NCBI RefSeq assembly: GCF_023015865.1 | Contig: NZ_JALKBC010000001.1 | Location: 124,001-188,000, forward strand | Source of the DNA: Arenibacter sp. F26102 | GTDB taxonomy: Bacteria > Bacteroidota > Bacteroidia > Flavobacteriales > Flavobacteriaceae | Direction: 5' to 3' | DNA length: 64,000 nucleotides | In this document: in pieces, positions 18,107-27,955 of the stretch | Position numbering within the stretch: position 1 is the stretch's first letter | How the letters are laid out: the number at the start of each line of letters is the position of its first letter | Translations under genes and position numbers: made by a program | The notes under the pieces: model-generated | Seen by the model: only the letters and a program-made list of their open reading frames with translations | The model's database searches: none | Told to the model about the DNA's origin: nothing

Positions 18107-19102
18107 TTATTTCTTAATATCCGTGAACTTTACTGTTTTTAAAATAGCCTCAAGCTGGAACATAGCGTCTCTTTTTTCAGTAGCAGGTGCAAATACAAAC
18201 CCTTCAATGATCACTTTCCGGTTATTTTTATCGTCGTTGACGATGTAGGTTAGAAAAGGCCCCGCCATAGGGTAACCACTTATTTCCCATATGCCCCTAA
18301 CTTCTGCGGCTTTTCTATTGGAAATTTCCACTGGAAAAACATATGGGGCAAAAGCTTTTTCGGTTATCATAAAGGTCGTTTTTCCTGGGACATCGGGCCC
18401 TGGAATATATTGTTTTCCTATAGAATCTCGCATGGCCACTATATCCTTAACAAAGGTAGAGTCATTTTTAAAATAGTCATTGGGAATGTCGTAGGCAATA
18501 ATATTCATACTACCTTTTTGTATCTGTCTGTCGATCCAAATAAAATTATTTTCCTGTTTTCCTACCATGTATATCGAGGGCAAGGATAAGGTAATCCCCA
18601 ATTTATCGTTCAATACGGTTTCCTTGCTAAGCGATTTTAAAAATCGTTTTTGCGATTCTTGTATTTCAACTTCCTTAAAGGCCTCAATGATCTCATCGGC
18701 TTTAGAATCCAAATTTGAAATAATTTCATCATCCGTGCTACCCTTGATTACACCCACCTTTTGAGGGGTTGCATAGACATTGGTTTTAATATGGGCAAGG
18801 CTCAATGTATCTTGAGCAACAAAAAGTACAGATCGGGTTTGTAGAATAGATCCGGAAAAGACCTTTGGGGGCATTTGGTTAATGGTAAAAAGGGGCTCCT
18901 CCCATGAAAGGCCCAAAACTGGGGCAGCAAAATGTTGTCTTACATGGTCTCCAACTTTTCCTTCCCAAAGCTCGTTATCCATTACTACGGCTAAAGAGTT
19001 TATAGCACCAATGGATTCTGGAAGGTATTTCTTTTTTTCTTTTTCACCACAAGAGCCAAGAATCAAAGAAATTAATAATACAAGTGTCCCAATTTTTTTC
19101 AT
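18107..19102 (-). CDS. DUF4837-family lipoprotein
   Basis: A 331-residue predicted lipoprotein with signal sequence MKKIGTLVLLISLILGSC and lipobox Cys at residue 18. The rest matches the DUF4837 family of Bacteroidota, whose function is not known; the remembered hallmarks are the early VVMDNELWEGKVGD segment and the late VEISNRKAAEVRGIWE region. The gene starts 12 bp after the stop of the LysM lytic transglycosylase, so the two are translated from one message and probably work together at the cell wall. Exposure at the outer membrane or periplasm is inferred from the lipobox only. Confidence 0.85.
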   Translation of the reverse strand: MKKIGTLVLLISLILGSCGEKEKKKYLPESIGAINSLAVVMDNELWEGKVGDHVRQHFAAPVLGLSWEEPLFTINQMPPKVFSGSILQTRSVLFVAQDTLSLAHIKTNVYATPQKVGVIKGSTDDEIISNLDSKADEIIEAFKEVEIQESQKRFLKSLSKETVLNDKLGITLSLPSIYMVGKQENNFIWIDRQIQKGSMNIIAYDIPNDYFKNDSTFVKDIVAMRDSIGKQYIPGPDVPGKTTFMITEKAFAPYVFPVEISNRKAAEVRGIWEISGYPMAGPFLTYIVNDDKNNRKVIIEGFVFAPATEKRDAMFQLEAILKTVKFTDIKK

Positions 19103-19114
19103 ACAGTTATTTAT

Positions 19115-20752
19115 TTACGATGAACAATCGCACAATTTTAATCTTGTGCCCGGTTTAATGTCGTTACCACTAATACCGTTCCATTTTCGTAAATTTTCTA
19201 TACTAATTCCAGGATATTTTTTAGAAATGGTCCAAAGGGAGTCTCCGCTTTTAACCGTATGCACCTTAGCACCCGTTGCAGCCACTGAATTTGTTCCGCT
19301 TGCGCTTGTATTTGTCGAAGTTGAGGAGGAAGGAATTTTTCGTGGGTAAATGGTCAACCGTTGTCCTATTCTTAAGTTATTGCTTCTTAGACCGTTCCAA
19401 TTTTTGATCTGACTAACACCCACACCGTATCTTTCGGCTATTTTTCCTAGAAAATCACCACTCCGAACCTTGTATCTAATTTGATCTTGGGACTGAACAA
19501 CTTGAGGTAAGGGCTCCTCCTTGGATTTTATTTGATTTTCCACATGGGCGTAAATAGCAGCCTCGTTGGTGACAAATTTCCCCAATGCATCTATCGGAAG
19601 TCGAAGCGCATAATTCTTACCCTTCACATAGGGTATAACCTTTAATTTATAAGCCGGATTCAATAATTGTAATTCCTCTTCGCTTACGTCTACCAATTCT
19701 GAAATTTGATTAAAAGTAATCGTACTCTTAACATGTACTGTATCCGTTTCAAAATAAGGACGTTCTGCCACTTGTGTGGTAAATCCATGTTCTTCCGCAT
19801 ATTCAAAAATATACATGGTAGCTAAAAATGCAGGTACATATCCTGCAGTTTCCCTTGGAAGATTTCTTCGAATATTCCAGTAATTCTTATAACCCCCTGA
19901 TCTTCTGATAGCCTTGTTTACGTTGCCGGGTCCCGAATTATATGCTGCCAATGCCAAATCCCAATCATTAAAAATACCGTGTAGTTTTTTAAGATATAAA
20001 CTGGCGGCCTTGGTTGAATTAATGGGATCGCTACGTTCATCTACATAACTGCTTACATCCAGGTCGTACATTTTTCCGGTTCCGTACATAAATTGCCATA
20101 GTCCGGTTGCACCCACCCTGGAACGTGCTCTCGGATTTAGGGCCGACTCAACAATAGCCAAATATTTAAGTTCCAAGGGTACATTTTGGACGTCCAATTC
20201 CTGTTCGAACAAGGGAAAATAGAATTGACTTATGGTCAACATCCTGCTCATCATATCCCTTTTGCGAGTCAGAAAGTATCGTATTACATTCTCCAAAGAA
20301 GGGTTGTAAACAATATTAAAGGGTGTTTTTTGATTCAAGATTTCTAATCTTGCCTTTAAGGTATCGGTGTCTACATTAAAATGATATACCGAATCTATCT
20401 CAAGAGTGGTAATGTCTTGGTAAATGGAATCGAAAAGTGAGGAACTGTCGTACAATTCCTTCATCCATAGGCTGTCGAACTTGGCAGCCTGCGGGTGATC
20501 TTTTAAATCGTATTTTTTTTGTCCTTTTACTAAAACCAATGGGTTGTCCTGAATATCATCCTTGGCCTCCATGGATTCCATCTGTTCCGCACCCTCCAAA
20601 TCCATTGCAGTGGTGTCCGCTGGAATTTCTTTTGCTTTTAATGTGCTATGACTTAGTTTATTGGTGGGAATTGAATCTATTTCCTGTGCTACGCCTGTAA
20701 CCAAGAAACCCATAGTCAAAACCCCCAAGAATATATTTTTGGATGTATTCAT
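19115..20752 (-). CDS. MltD-like lytic transglycosylase with two LysM domains
   Basis: Cleaves the glycan strand of peptidoglycan to form 1,6-anhydro ends. The 545-residue product has a signal peptide (1-22), an acidic spacer, an SLT catalytic domain at about 190-330 with Glu202 in IVESALNPRARS followed by GATGLWQFM and LALAAYNSGPGNV, and two LysM wall-binding domains at about 410-455 (YKVRSGDFLGKIAERYG) and 495-540 (HTVKSGDSLWTISKKY), separated by a Ser/Thr-rich linker. This is the MltD layout. It lies downstream of pgk (115 bp gap) and upstream of the DUF4837 lipoprotein gene. Confidence 0.93.
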   Translation of the reverse strand: MNTSKNIFLGVLTMGFLVTGVAQEIDSIPTNKLSHSTLKAKEIPADTTAMDLEGAEQMESMEAKDDIQDNPLVLVKGQKKYDLKDHPQAAKFDSLWMKELYDSSSLFDSIYQDITTLEIDSVYHFNVDTDTLKARLEILNQKTPFNIVYNPSLENVIRYFLTRKRDMMSRMLTISQFYFPLFEQELDVQNVPLELKYLAIVESALNPRARSRVGATGLWQFMYGTGKMYDLDVSSYVDERSDPINSTKAASLYLKKLHGIFNDWDLALAAYNSGPGNVNKAIRRSGGYKNYWNIRRNLPRETAGYVPAFLATMYIFEYAEEHGFTTQVAERPYFETDTVHVKSTITFNQISELVDVSEEELQLLNPAYKLKVIPYVKGKNYALRLPIDALGKFVTNEAAIYAHVENQIKSKEEPLPQVVQSQDQIRYKVRSGDFLGKIAERYGVGVSQIKNWNGLRSNNLRIGQRLTIYPRKIPSSSTSTNTSASGTNSVAATGAKVHTVKSGDSLWTISKKYPGISIENLRKWNGISGNDIKPGTRLKLCDCSS

Positions 20753-20867
20753 AAGGTTTGTTTTTTAAGCGGGGCAAACTAAAAATCGTGATTTTTTTCT
20801 GAACTATAAAATTTAATTTTTATCAGCTCGTCAAAAATCAATTAACCCATACTGTTTAACGGTATTT

Positions 20868-22058
20868 TTAGGCCAATATTGCTGCTATTCCCGGTAGTGT
20901 TTTGCCCTCGAGGCTCTCTAACATCGCACCTCCACCAGTAGATACATAGCTTACCTTGTTTTCAAAACCGAATTGCTTTACGGCGGCAACCGAATCACCA
21001 CCACCAACTAATGAAAACGCTCCCTTTTGGGTTGCTTCATCAATATAATTGCCTATGGCAATGGTTCCCTTTGCAAAGTTTTCCATTTCAAAAACGCCAA
21101 TTGGACCATTCCATAGTATGGTTTTGGATTTAAGGATTACTTCCTTAAATATTTCCAAGGTTTTAGGACCTGCATCCAATCCTTGCCAACCATCTGGAAT
21201 CTCGTCTGAATTGACTACTTTGGTTTGGGCATTATTGTTAAAGTCGTCTGCAGCCAAAACATCAACAGGGATATGTACTTCTACCCCTTTTTTCTTGGCT
21301 TGATCAAGAATTTCCAAGGCCAATTCCATTTTATCATCTTCACAGATGGAATCCCCAACCTTTCCGCCTTTGGCTTTAACGAAAGTGTAGGTCATTCCGC
21401 CACCGATTATAAGATGGTCTACCTTATCGAGAATATTTTCGATAATCGTAATTTTAGAGGAGACTTTTGCTCCTCCCAAGATAGCGGTCACAGGTTTTTC
21501 GCCTGTTCGCATTACTTTTTCTATGGCTTCTATTTCTTTGGCCAACAAGAACCCAAAACACTTTTTTTCTGGAAAAAATTGGGCAACTATAGTTGTGGAG
21601 GCATGGGCCCTATGGGCAGTACCAAATGCATCGTTTACATAAATATCCCCTAATTTGGATAATTTTTCTGCGAAATTTTTATCTCCTTTTTCCTCTTCGG
21701 CATGAAATCTTAGGTTTTCCAGCAAAAGAACTTCACCAGTCTTTAATTCTGCAACCGCCTTTTCTGCAAGAGGTCCGGTGCTTTCCTCAACAAATTTCAC
21801 CTTTATTCCAAGCACTTCCGATGCCGTGTTACAGATGTGTTTCAAGGATAGATCGGGATTTACTTTTCCGTTAGGCCTTCCTAAATGGCTCATTAGCACG
21901 GCACTACCGCCATCTTCCAATATTTTTATGATGGTAGGCTTTGCAGCTTCAATTCTATTGTCATCGGTTACATTAAAATCTGCATCCAATGGAACATTAA
22001 AATCTACCCTTATTAACGCTTTTTTACCTTTAAAATTAAAATCCTTGATGGTTTTCAT
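20868..22058 (-). CDS. pgk: Phosphoglycerate kinase
   Basis: Transfers phosphate from 1,3-bisphosphoglycerate to ADP in glycolysis, reversed in gluconeogenesis; cytoplasmic monomer. The 396-residue product has the N-domain signature [31 protein letters not shown] and the C-domain nucleotide segment [13 protein letters not shown] and STGGGAMLE. The ATG at 22058 is chosen because the frame can be read 9 codons further back only to a TTG that lies inside the promoter box at 22090-22083. Full length and unremarkable. Confidence 0.97.
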   Translation of the reverse strand: MKTIKDFNFKGKKALIRVDFNVPLDADFNVTDDNRIEAAKPTIIKILEDGGSAVLMSHLGRPNGKVNPDLSLKHICNTASEVLGIKVKFVEESTGPLAEKAVAELKTGEVLLLENLRFHAEEEKGDKNFAEKLSKLGDIYVNDAFGTAHRAHASTTIVAQFFPEKKCFGFLLAKEIEAIEKVMRTGEKPVTAILGGAKVSSKITIIENILDKVDHLIIGGGMTYTFVKAKGGKVGDSICEDDKMELALEILDQAKKKGVEVHIPVDVLAADDFNNNAQTKVVNSDEIPDGWQGLDAGPKTLEIFKEVILKSKTILWNGPIGVFEMENFAKGTIAIGNYIDEATQKGAFSLVGGGDSVAAVKQFGFENKVSYVSTGGGAMLESLEGKTLPGIAAILA

Positions 22059-22082
22059 TAGCCATTTTGTTTTAGAGAGTGA

Positions 22083-22090
22083 CAAATGTA
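22083..22090 (-). promoter_or_regulatory. -7 promoter box for pgk
   Basis: The minus strand reads TACATTTG (TAnnTTTG), 24 bases before the pgk ATG at 22058. It decides against the upstream TTG at 22085. Confidence 0.6.
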
Positions 22091-22278
22091 AAGATTTATA
22101 GGTAGCGATTAAAGAGACTGTTCCAATAATTTACGTGGTTCATTTTCCAATTTTCATTTTTATGTCATAAATGGTTGTAGGTCAGATTTATTTTAAAGGT
22201 GTCAATTGGAAAAGAAAAGATGTTGATTCCTGTATTTTCCTTAGCCCTTTCAACAAATGGTTTTCGGATAAAAACCGC

Positions 22279-22286
22279 TATATTTG
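22279..22286 (+). promoter_or_regulatory. -7 promoter box for holB
   Basis: TATATTTG matches TAnnTTTG and ends four bases before the holB ATG, implying a leaderless message. Confidence 0.55.
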
Positions 22287-22290
22287 AACC

Positions 22291-23442
22291 ATGTTATTCA
22301 AGGATATTTTGGGGCTTTCCCATATAAAGAATCATTTGGTTTCGAGTGCAGATGCAGGTCGCATTCCACATGCACAGTTATTTGTGGGCCCAGAAGGCTG
22401 TGGCACCTTGCCTATGGCCCTGTCTTATGTGCAGTACTTGCTTTGTGGGAACAGTGGTGGAGAAAATAATAATGGCAATAGCGCCTGTAATACCAAATTT
22501 AACTCCTTGTCCCATCCCGATGTTCATTTTGCATTTCCGGTATCCAATTCGGACAAAGTAAAAAGTCACGCTGTAAGTGATCATTATTTGGAGGAATGGC
22601 GTCAATTTATTAAGGAACAACCATACGGAAATCTCTTTGATTGGTATAAATTAATTGGGATTGAAAATAAACAAGGGCAGATAGGTGTGGACGAGGCACA
22701 GGATGTTGTAAAAAAGCTTTCCTTAAAATCATATGAAGGAGGATATAAGGCCCTAATAATTTGGATGGCCGAGAAAATGAATACCTCTACAGCCAACAAG
22801 CTCCTTAAGTTGATAGAGGAGCCGCCGGATAAAACTGTAATGATTCTAATTGCTGAGGACGAAGAGCAAATTATACAGACGATACGATCCAGATGCCAAA
22901 TATTACATTTTCCACCTTTAGCCGAAGAGGCCATTTCACAAGCCCTGATAGATAAGGGAATTGCTAAGGAGGATGCTCTTAGGATATCGCATGAAGCCAA
23001 TGGCAATTACAACAAGGCACTGGACTTCATGAATAATGATTCTGAGGATTTGGTTTTTGAAAAATGGTTTGTGGAGTGGGTAAGAAGCGCCTTTAAGGCC
23101 AAAGGGAACAAGGCCGCAATCCACGATCTTATTTCTTGGAGCGAAGTGGTGGCCAAGACGGGTAGGGAAACCCAGAAAAAATTCTTGAATTATTGCATGT
23201 CCGTCATGAGGCAAGCCCTTTTAATAAACTACAATACACGCGAATTGGCTTTTATGAGGATTCACGTAGAGGGATTTCAATTGGAAAAATTTGCGCCTTT
23301 CGTTCATGAAAACAATATTCTATTAATTGTTAAGGAATTGGAGGATGCCATTTATCACATTGAAAGAAATGGCAATTCTAAACTAATACTAATGGATCTA
23401 TCCATAAAATTAACGCGATTACTACACAAAAAAGCTGCTTAA
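22291..23442 (+). CDS. holB: DNA polymerase III delta' subunit
   Basis: Clamp-loader subunit that helps load the sliding clamp at replication forks. The 383-residue AAA+ protein begins FKDILGLSHIKNHLVSSADAGRIPHAQLFVGPEG, and carries the conserved SYEGGYKALIIWMAEKMNTSTANKLLKLIEEPP block and the arginine-finger-type SRCQILHFPPL segment. The P-loop (GPEGCGTL, about residues 33-40) lacks the Walker Lys, as expected of the non-ATPase delta' role. Residues 50-75 keep a Cys-containing insertion, probably the remnant of the zinc module. A TAnnTTTG box ends four bases before its ATG. The DoxX-like gene follows after 29 bp. Confidence 0.9.
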   Translation: MLFKDILGLSHIKNHLVSSADAGRIPHAQLFVGPEGCGTLPMALSYVQYLLCGNSGGENNNGNSACNTKFNSLSHPDVHFAFPVSNSDKVKSHAVSDHYLEEWRQFIKEQPYGNLFDWYKLIGIENKQGQIGVDEAQDVVKKLSLKSYEGGYKALIIWMAEKMNTSTANKLLKLIEEPPDKTVMILIAEDEEQIIQTIRSRCQILHFPPLAEEAISQALIDKGIAKEDALRISHEANGNYNKALDFMNNDSEDLVFEKWFVEWVRSAFKAKGNKAAIHDLISWSEVVAKTGRETQKKFLNYCMSVMRQALLINYNTRELAFMRIHVEGFQLEKFAPFVHENNILLIVKELEDAIYHIERNGNSKLILMDLSIKLTRLLHKKAA

Positions 23443-23471
23443 TTAATCTGTATAACCTTTAACTTATTATC

Positions 23472-23870
23472 ATGGCCAACTTAATGACATATTCCCCTGA
23501 ATTACTTTTACTTCTTTTCGTAATCATAACTTTTCTACAGAGTGCACTTGATAAAATCTTGGATTGGAAGGGCAACTTATCTTGGTTAAAAGAACATTTT
23601 TCCAAAACGCCATTCAAGAATATGGTGCCCTTATTATTGGGGACAGTACTGGTAACAGAAATTGTCGCAGGATTACTCTGTGCTATAGGGTTCTATCGGC
23701 TTTTCGCTGCTGGGGACAGTTCAATAGCCTTGTTGGGAGCCATTTTGGCCTGCCTTGCTTTATTAATGTTGCTGCTAGGCCAACGAATAGCCAAGGATTA
23801 TGACGGGGCAAGCACCATTGCTATTTATTTTGTACCGGTCATTTTTCTAGTTTTTTTGTTGCAATCATAA
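23472..23870 (+). CDS. DoxX-like four-helix membrane protein
   Basis: A 132-residue integral membrane protein with about four hydrophobic helices (residues 7-25, 48-70, 78-98 and 112-130). The spacing of the helices and the ALDKILDWKGN and LLGTVLVTEIVAGLLCAIG segments resemble DoxX/SURF4-type proteins, whose roles are poorly defined. It follows holB by 29 bp on the same strand and may share its transcript, though no functional link is obvious. The family assignment is by eye and moderate. Confidence 0.6.
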   Translation: MANLMTYSPELLLLLFVIITFLQSALDKILDWKGNLSWLKEHFSKTPFKNMVPLLLGTVLVTEIVAGLLCAIGFYRLFAAGDSSIALLGAILACLALLMLLLGQRIAKDYDGASTIAIYFVPVIFLVFLLQS

Positions 23871-24289
23871 AATCGAATTTCGGAGGTAGGTTTAATCGGT
23901 ATTTACTTTATGGCGAATTAAAATCCAATGGATAAATTCATTTCAAAACCACACCCTTTTATTTTATTTGGACCATGGATACTTCCTGTTTCCAAATTTG
24001 CAGAATATTGATGGCAATAAGGCCAAACATACGACCTAGTCGGTTTTAAGGCCATTATCAAGAGGGTTCTTGTGGTGGAAATGCGTTATTATGGTATGTA
24101 GATTCGATGAAATGCGCTAAAATGGACAATACAACTTGGTAGATTGGAGATTTCGGACCAGTTAGTTTGTCAAAATAAGGTTTAATTAAGATTAATTTTT
24201 TTTAAAATCGCAGGGTTATGGGTAATTTTGAGCTTATAACTTGCGGTTATTTGTATGTTGTTATACAGATCTGATAAACTACGACATCA
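23871..24289. other. Intergenic stretch before the patatin gene
   Basis: 419 bases with no supported frame, terminator or repeat. Near the right end TAATTTTG (24223-24230) is a TAnnTTTG box for the patatin gene. Confidence 0.5.
24223..24230 (+). promoter_or_regulatory. -7 promoter box for the patatin gene
   Basis: TAATTTTG, an exact TAnnTTTG match, 59 bases before the ATG at 24290; this leaves a leader of about 50 bases. Confidence 0.5.
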
Positions 24290-25075
24290 ATGAATTTATC
24301 GGAAATTGAATCAAAATCGGTTGGACTGGTATTATCGGGAGGCGGTGTAAAAGGCATGGCGCACATTGGTATGATTCAAGCGCTGAATGAATTTGGAATT
24401 AGTTCGCATGCGGTTTCCGGCACCAGTGTGGGGGCCTTGATAGGAGCCTTGTATGCCAATGGCAACTCGGTCACAGAAATGCTGCAATTTTTTAAGGAAA
24501 CACCTCTTTTCCGTTATCATTTTATGACGATTTTAAAGCCGGGTCTATTGGATACGGAAAGGTATTTTGACCTTTTGGCCAGATATTTACCGGGAAGTAC
24601 TTTTGAGTCTTTGCAACGCAAGCTGTATGTAGTGGCCACCGATTTACAAAAAGGGGATGAAAAAATATTTTCTCAAGGGGAATTAATTAAGCCGCTATTG
24701 GCTTCTGCGGCCCTACCTCCTGTTTTTAGTCCGGTGGAAATTAGTGGGCGCTTATATGCGGATGGGGGTATTATGAACAATTTCCCCTATGATGAAGTAG
24801 CTACCACCTCAGATTTTATTATTGGCAGTAATGTCTCTGGAATTAAGGAAATTCCTAGGGAAGGTATAAAATCATCCCTGCAATTGGCCAATAGAACCAC
24901 ATCCTTAATGATATACGCAATAAATAGGAACAAAGTGAACAAATGCGATTTAATATTTGAACCCCGGGCCCTGGAACTTATTGGTATATTTGACAAAAAA
25001 GGAATTGAAAAAGCATATAATATAGGCTATGAGCATGCGGTAAGAGTAATTCAGCAAACTTTTAGTGTATCTTAA
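24290..25075 (+). CDS. Patatin-like phospholipase family protein (RssA-like)
   Basis: A predicted Ser-Asp dyad lipid acyl hydrolase. The 261-residue product has the oxyanion loop SGGGVKGMAHIG (16-27), the nucleophile elbow GTSVG with Ser46, and DGGIMNNFP with the dyad Asp158, in the correct order and spacing for bacterial patatins such as RssA/YchK. No signal peptide, so cytoplasmic or membrane-associated. Monocistronic: long gaps on both sides. The substrate is unknown; phospholipid turnover is the family expectation. Confidence 0.92.
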   Translation: MNLSEIESKSVGLVLSGGGVKGMAHIGMIQALNEFGISSHAVSGTSVGALIGALYANGNSVTEMLQFFKETPLFRYHFMTILKPGLLDTERYFDLLARYLPGSTFESLQRKLYVVATDLQKGDEKIFSQGELIKPLLASAALPPVFSPVEISGRLYADGGIMNNFPYDEVATTSDFIIGSNVSGIKEIPREGIKSSLQLANRTTSLMIYAINRNKVNKCDLIFEPRALELIGIFDKKGIEKAYNIGYEHAVRVIQQTFSVS

Positions 25076-25290
25076 ATTTTGATAACCCTGGGATTATTAA
25101 CTGCTGGAGGTATTTCAGAAAAAAGTAAGTCCAGGGAACGTTAAGGTAAAAAGGGGTTTTTAATCCGGATATTCCTTCAGCAACTTTCCTTATTTCTTAA
25201 GTTGAAATAGTAGAATTTTCACTTTTGCCCACTACCTACTAAAAAATTCCCAGTTCTGATCTGAGGCCAATATTTCGTGATATTCTCTAT

Positions 25291-26340
25291 TTACACATCG
25301 TCATAATCCACCGTTAGGGTAGGTGTGGTTGGATGCGCCTGACAAGTTAAGATCAAGCCTTCGGCTATTTCGCCATCCGTCAGAATTTGGTTTTTTAACA
25401 TATCTGCTTTTCCTTCCTTAATGCGAGCAATACAACTACTACAAACTCCACCCTGACAGGAATATGGAGCATCTATATTCTCTTTTAAAACGGCATCAAG
25501 TACTAAGGTGCTTTTGTCCATGGATATAGAGAATTCCTCATCATCTACAATAACCTTGAGTTGGGTTTTCCCTTCCGGCTTTTCTGGCAGTTCATCCATG
25601 ATCTCCGTTGAGGTGAATAATTCAAAATGGATTCTGTCTTCAGGTATACCCTTCTCCTTTAAATTTTCGGTCACCAATTGGATCATTGTTTCGGGGCCAC
25701 AGAGATAGTAATCGTTAAAATCAAGATTTTTATGTTTGTTTTTAAGCACGTAATTAACGGTGGAGGCCTCTATACGTCCAAAAATAGATTCATCCTCTTG
25801 GGTCTGACTCAAAATAAAATAGATGTGAAATCTATTGGTGAATTCCAATTGTAGCTTAACCAAATCGGTATAGAACATGGTTTCTTTATAGGATTTATTC
25901 CCATAAACCAGTACAAAATTATTTTTCGAATTGGACTCCAAGACAGTTTTTGCAATACTCATAATGGGTGTAATACCGCTTCCAGCGGCAAATGCCACAA
26001 CATTTTTGGCGCTAGGAGTTGGTTTAAAAACAAATCGGCCTTCCGGAGGCATTACTTCCAATACATCCCCAATCTTAAGTTTGTTATGTGCAAAATCTGA
26101 AAATCCCCCCTTATCTACTTTTTTAACACCAATCGTGATGCCATCACATTTGGGAGAAGAACTAATGGAATAGGCCCTGCGCAATTCCTTGCCTTTTATT
26201 TCCTTTTTAATGGTAATGTATTGACCAGCGGTAAACGCAAAGGTCTGTATTAGTTCTTTGGGTATGGCAAGTGTAATTGCAACTGAGTTTGGTGTAAGCG
26301 GCTTAATTTTTTGAACCGTAAGAGAATGAAAGTGGGCCAT
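25291..26340 (-). CDS. PaaE-type ferredoxin--NAD(P)H reductase with C-terminal [2Fe-2S] domain
   Basis: An electron-transfer protein: NAD(P)H to FAD to a plant-type [2Fe-2S] cluster to a partner oxygenase. The 349-residue product has an FAD-binding barrel (RRAYSISSSP), an NAD-binding region (AAGSGITPIMSIAKTVL; YLCGPETM) and a C-terminal ferredoxin domain with PYSCQGGVCSSC and LTCQAHP, the CxxxxCxxC plus distal Cys pattern. The layout is that of PaaE, the reductase of phenylacetyl-CoA epoxidase, but no paaABCD genes are near, so the partner is unknown. The ATG at 26340 (MAHFHSLTV) is chosen because codons further upstream read through the promoter box at 26363-26356. Confidence 0.88.
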   Translation of the reverse strand: MAHFHSLTVQKIKPLTPNSVAITLAIPKELIQTFAFTAGQYITIKKEIKGKELRRAYSISSSPKCDGITIGVKKVDKGGFSDFAHNKLKIGDVLEVMPPEGRFVFKPTPSAKNVVAFAAGSGITPIMSIAKTVLESNSKNNFVLVYGNKSYKETMFYTDLVKLQLEFTNRFHIYFILSQTQEDESIFGRIEASTVNYVLKNKHKNLDFNDYYLCGPETMIQLVTENLKEKGIPEDRIHFELFTSTEIMDELPEKPEGKTQLKVIVDDEEFSISMDKSTLVLDAVLKENIDAPYSCQGGVCSSCIARIKEGKADMLKNQILTDGEIAEGLILTCQAHPTTPTLTVDYDDV

Positions 26341-26355
26341 ATTAAATCTTTGGTG

Positions 26356-26363
26356 CAAAATTA
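26356..26363 (-). promoter_or_regulatory. -7 promoter box for the PaaE-like gene
   Basis: The minus strand reads TAATTTTG, 15 bases before the ATG at 26340. Confidence 0.5.
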
Positions 26364-26468
26364 AACAAAGCAAGCAGGATTTAAAACGGGAATTGAAAAA
26401 AATACAGTGGGTTTGTAACAAATACCCTAATTTCGGGACTAATCCGAGAGATATAACTATCTATTAGT

Positions 26469-27941
26469 ATGTTAAAGCACTTTCTAACGCTTGAATGGAA
26501 ATCTTTTTTTAGATCTGCCTCTTTTAAAGCCAATCTTGCCATTAAGATTTTTATGATTTTTGGTGCACTCTATTTTATGGTTGTGTTCCTTGGCCTAGGA
26601 ATAGGGTCATTTTATATCATTGAAAAGCAAGGTTGGGGAGATCCATTACTGGTTGTAAACCAGTTCATGATATATTATTTGGTAGTGGATCTGTACATTA
26701 GGTACATGTTGCAGAAAATGCCCATTACCAATATTAAGCCCTTGCTTTACCTCCCAGTAAAAAAAAGTCGGGTGGTGGCTTATTCCTTGGGAAAAACGGT
26801 AGTTTCATTTTTTAATCGGTCGCATGCTTTTTTCTTTGTACCCTTTTCCATAGTGCTTTTGATAGAGGGTTACCCGCCCATAGGAGTTATTGGTTGGCAT
26901 ATGGGCATTATGGCCCTGTTTTATTGTAATAATTTCATAAATGTATTGGTCAACAATAAAGACAATGTTTTTTATGGCCTTCTTGGAGTTGTTCTAGGTC
27001 TGGGGATTTGTCAGTATTATGAACTGTTCAATATCACCGTGTATACGTCCCCATTTTTTAAGGCACTTTATGAGATGCCTTGGATGGCTTTTTTGACATG
27101 GGGATTGCTGATATCACTTGCCTCATCGGCCTATATTTATTTTAAAAGACATATGTATCTGGATGCCGGACTGGCCGGAAAGAAATCTATGGCCAAAACA
27201 GAGGACTATGCCTGGCTGAATCGTTTTGGGAATTTGGGTACGTTCTTAAAGAACGATATAAAATTAATAAGGAGGAACAAACGGTCCAAAACCTCCGTAA
27301 TCATGAGTTTTTTCTTTATTTTCTATGGATTGCTCTTCTTTACGGGTGGTATAGAGGCCTATGATGGACCTGTATGGAAGATATTTGCAGGGATTTTTAT
27401 TTCTGGGGGGTTCTTGTTTAGTTTCGGTCAGTTTGTACCCAGTTGGGATAGTGCTTACTATCCTCTAATGATGAGCCAAAATATTAGGTATAGGGAATAC
27501 TTAAGCTCCAAATGGTACCTAATAATCATCGCTACTGTTCTAAGTACCATTTTAGCTTCCTTTTATATTTATTTTGGATGGGACGCCTATTTGGCGGTCA
27601 TTGTAGGGGCTATTTATAATATTGGTGTTAATTCCTATTTGGTACTCTGGGGCGGGGCATATATAAAAACACCCATCGATTTATCATCCAATAAAAAGGC
27701 ATTTGGGGATAAGCAGGCGTTTAATTCAAAAACCTTATTGTTGACCCTGCCCAAGTTAATTTTACCTCTGGGGGTGTATGCCCTTGGACATTATTTAATT
27801 AGTCCAACTGCAGGCTATATTTTTGTGGCTATGGCAGGTATAATAGGATTTGGATTTAGAAACAAGGTGTTCGCCATGATAGAGGCCATATATAAGAAGG
27901 AAAAATATAAGACCCTTGCGGCCTACAAACAAAAATCATAA
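26469..27941 (+). CDS. DUF5687-family ABC exporter permease
   Basis: A 490-residue polytopic membrane protein with roughly a dozen hydrophobic segments, beginning MLKHFLTLEWKSFFRSASF and matching the Bacteroidota DUF5687 family. It carries FLKNDIKLIRRNKRSKT mid-sequence, a basic cytoplasmic stretch typical of ABC-2-like permeases. The ABC ATPase gene follows 14 bp later, so the two form one exporter. Substrate not known; family members are found beside one ATPase with no substrate clue. Confidence 0.85.
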   Translation: MLKHFLTLEWKSFFRSASFKANLAIKIFMIFGALYFMVVFLGLGIGSFYIIEKQGWGDPLLVVNQFMIYYLVVDLYIRYMLQKMPITNIKPLLYLPVKKSRVVAYSLGKTVVSFFNRSHAFFFVPFSIVLLIEGYPPIGVIGWHMGIMALFYCNNFINVLVNNKDNVFYGLLGVVLGLGICQYYELFNITVYTSPFFKALYEMPWMAFLTWGLLISLASSAYIYFKRHMYLDAGLAGKKSMAKTEDYAWLNRFGNLGTFLKNDIKLIRRNKRSKTSVIMSFFFIFYGLLFFTGGIEAYDGPVWKIFAGIFISGGFLFSFGQFVPSWDSAYYPLMMSQNIRYREYLSSKWYLIIIATVLSTILASFYIYFGWDAYLAVIVGAIYNIGVNSYLVLWGGAYIKTPIDLSSNKKAFGDKQAFNSKTLLLTLPKLILPLGVYALGHYLISPTAGYIFVAMAGIIGFGFRNKVFAMIEAIYKKEKYKTLAAYKQKS

Positions 27942-27955
27942 AAAGAAAGATATCT

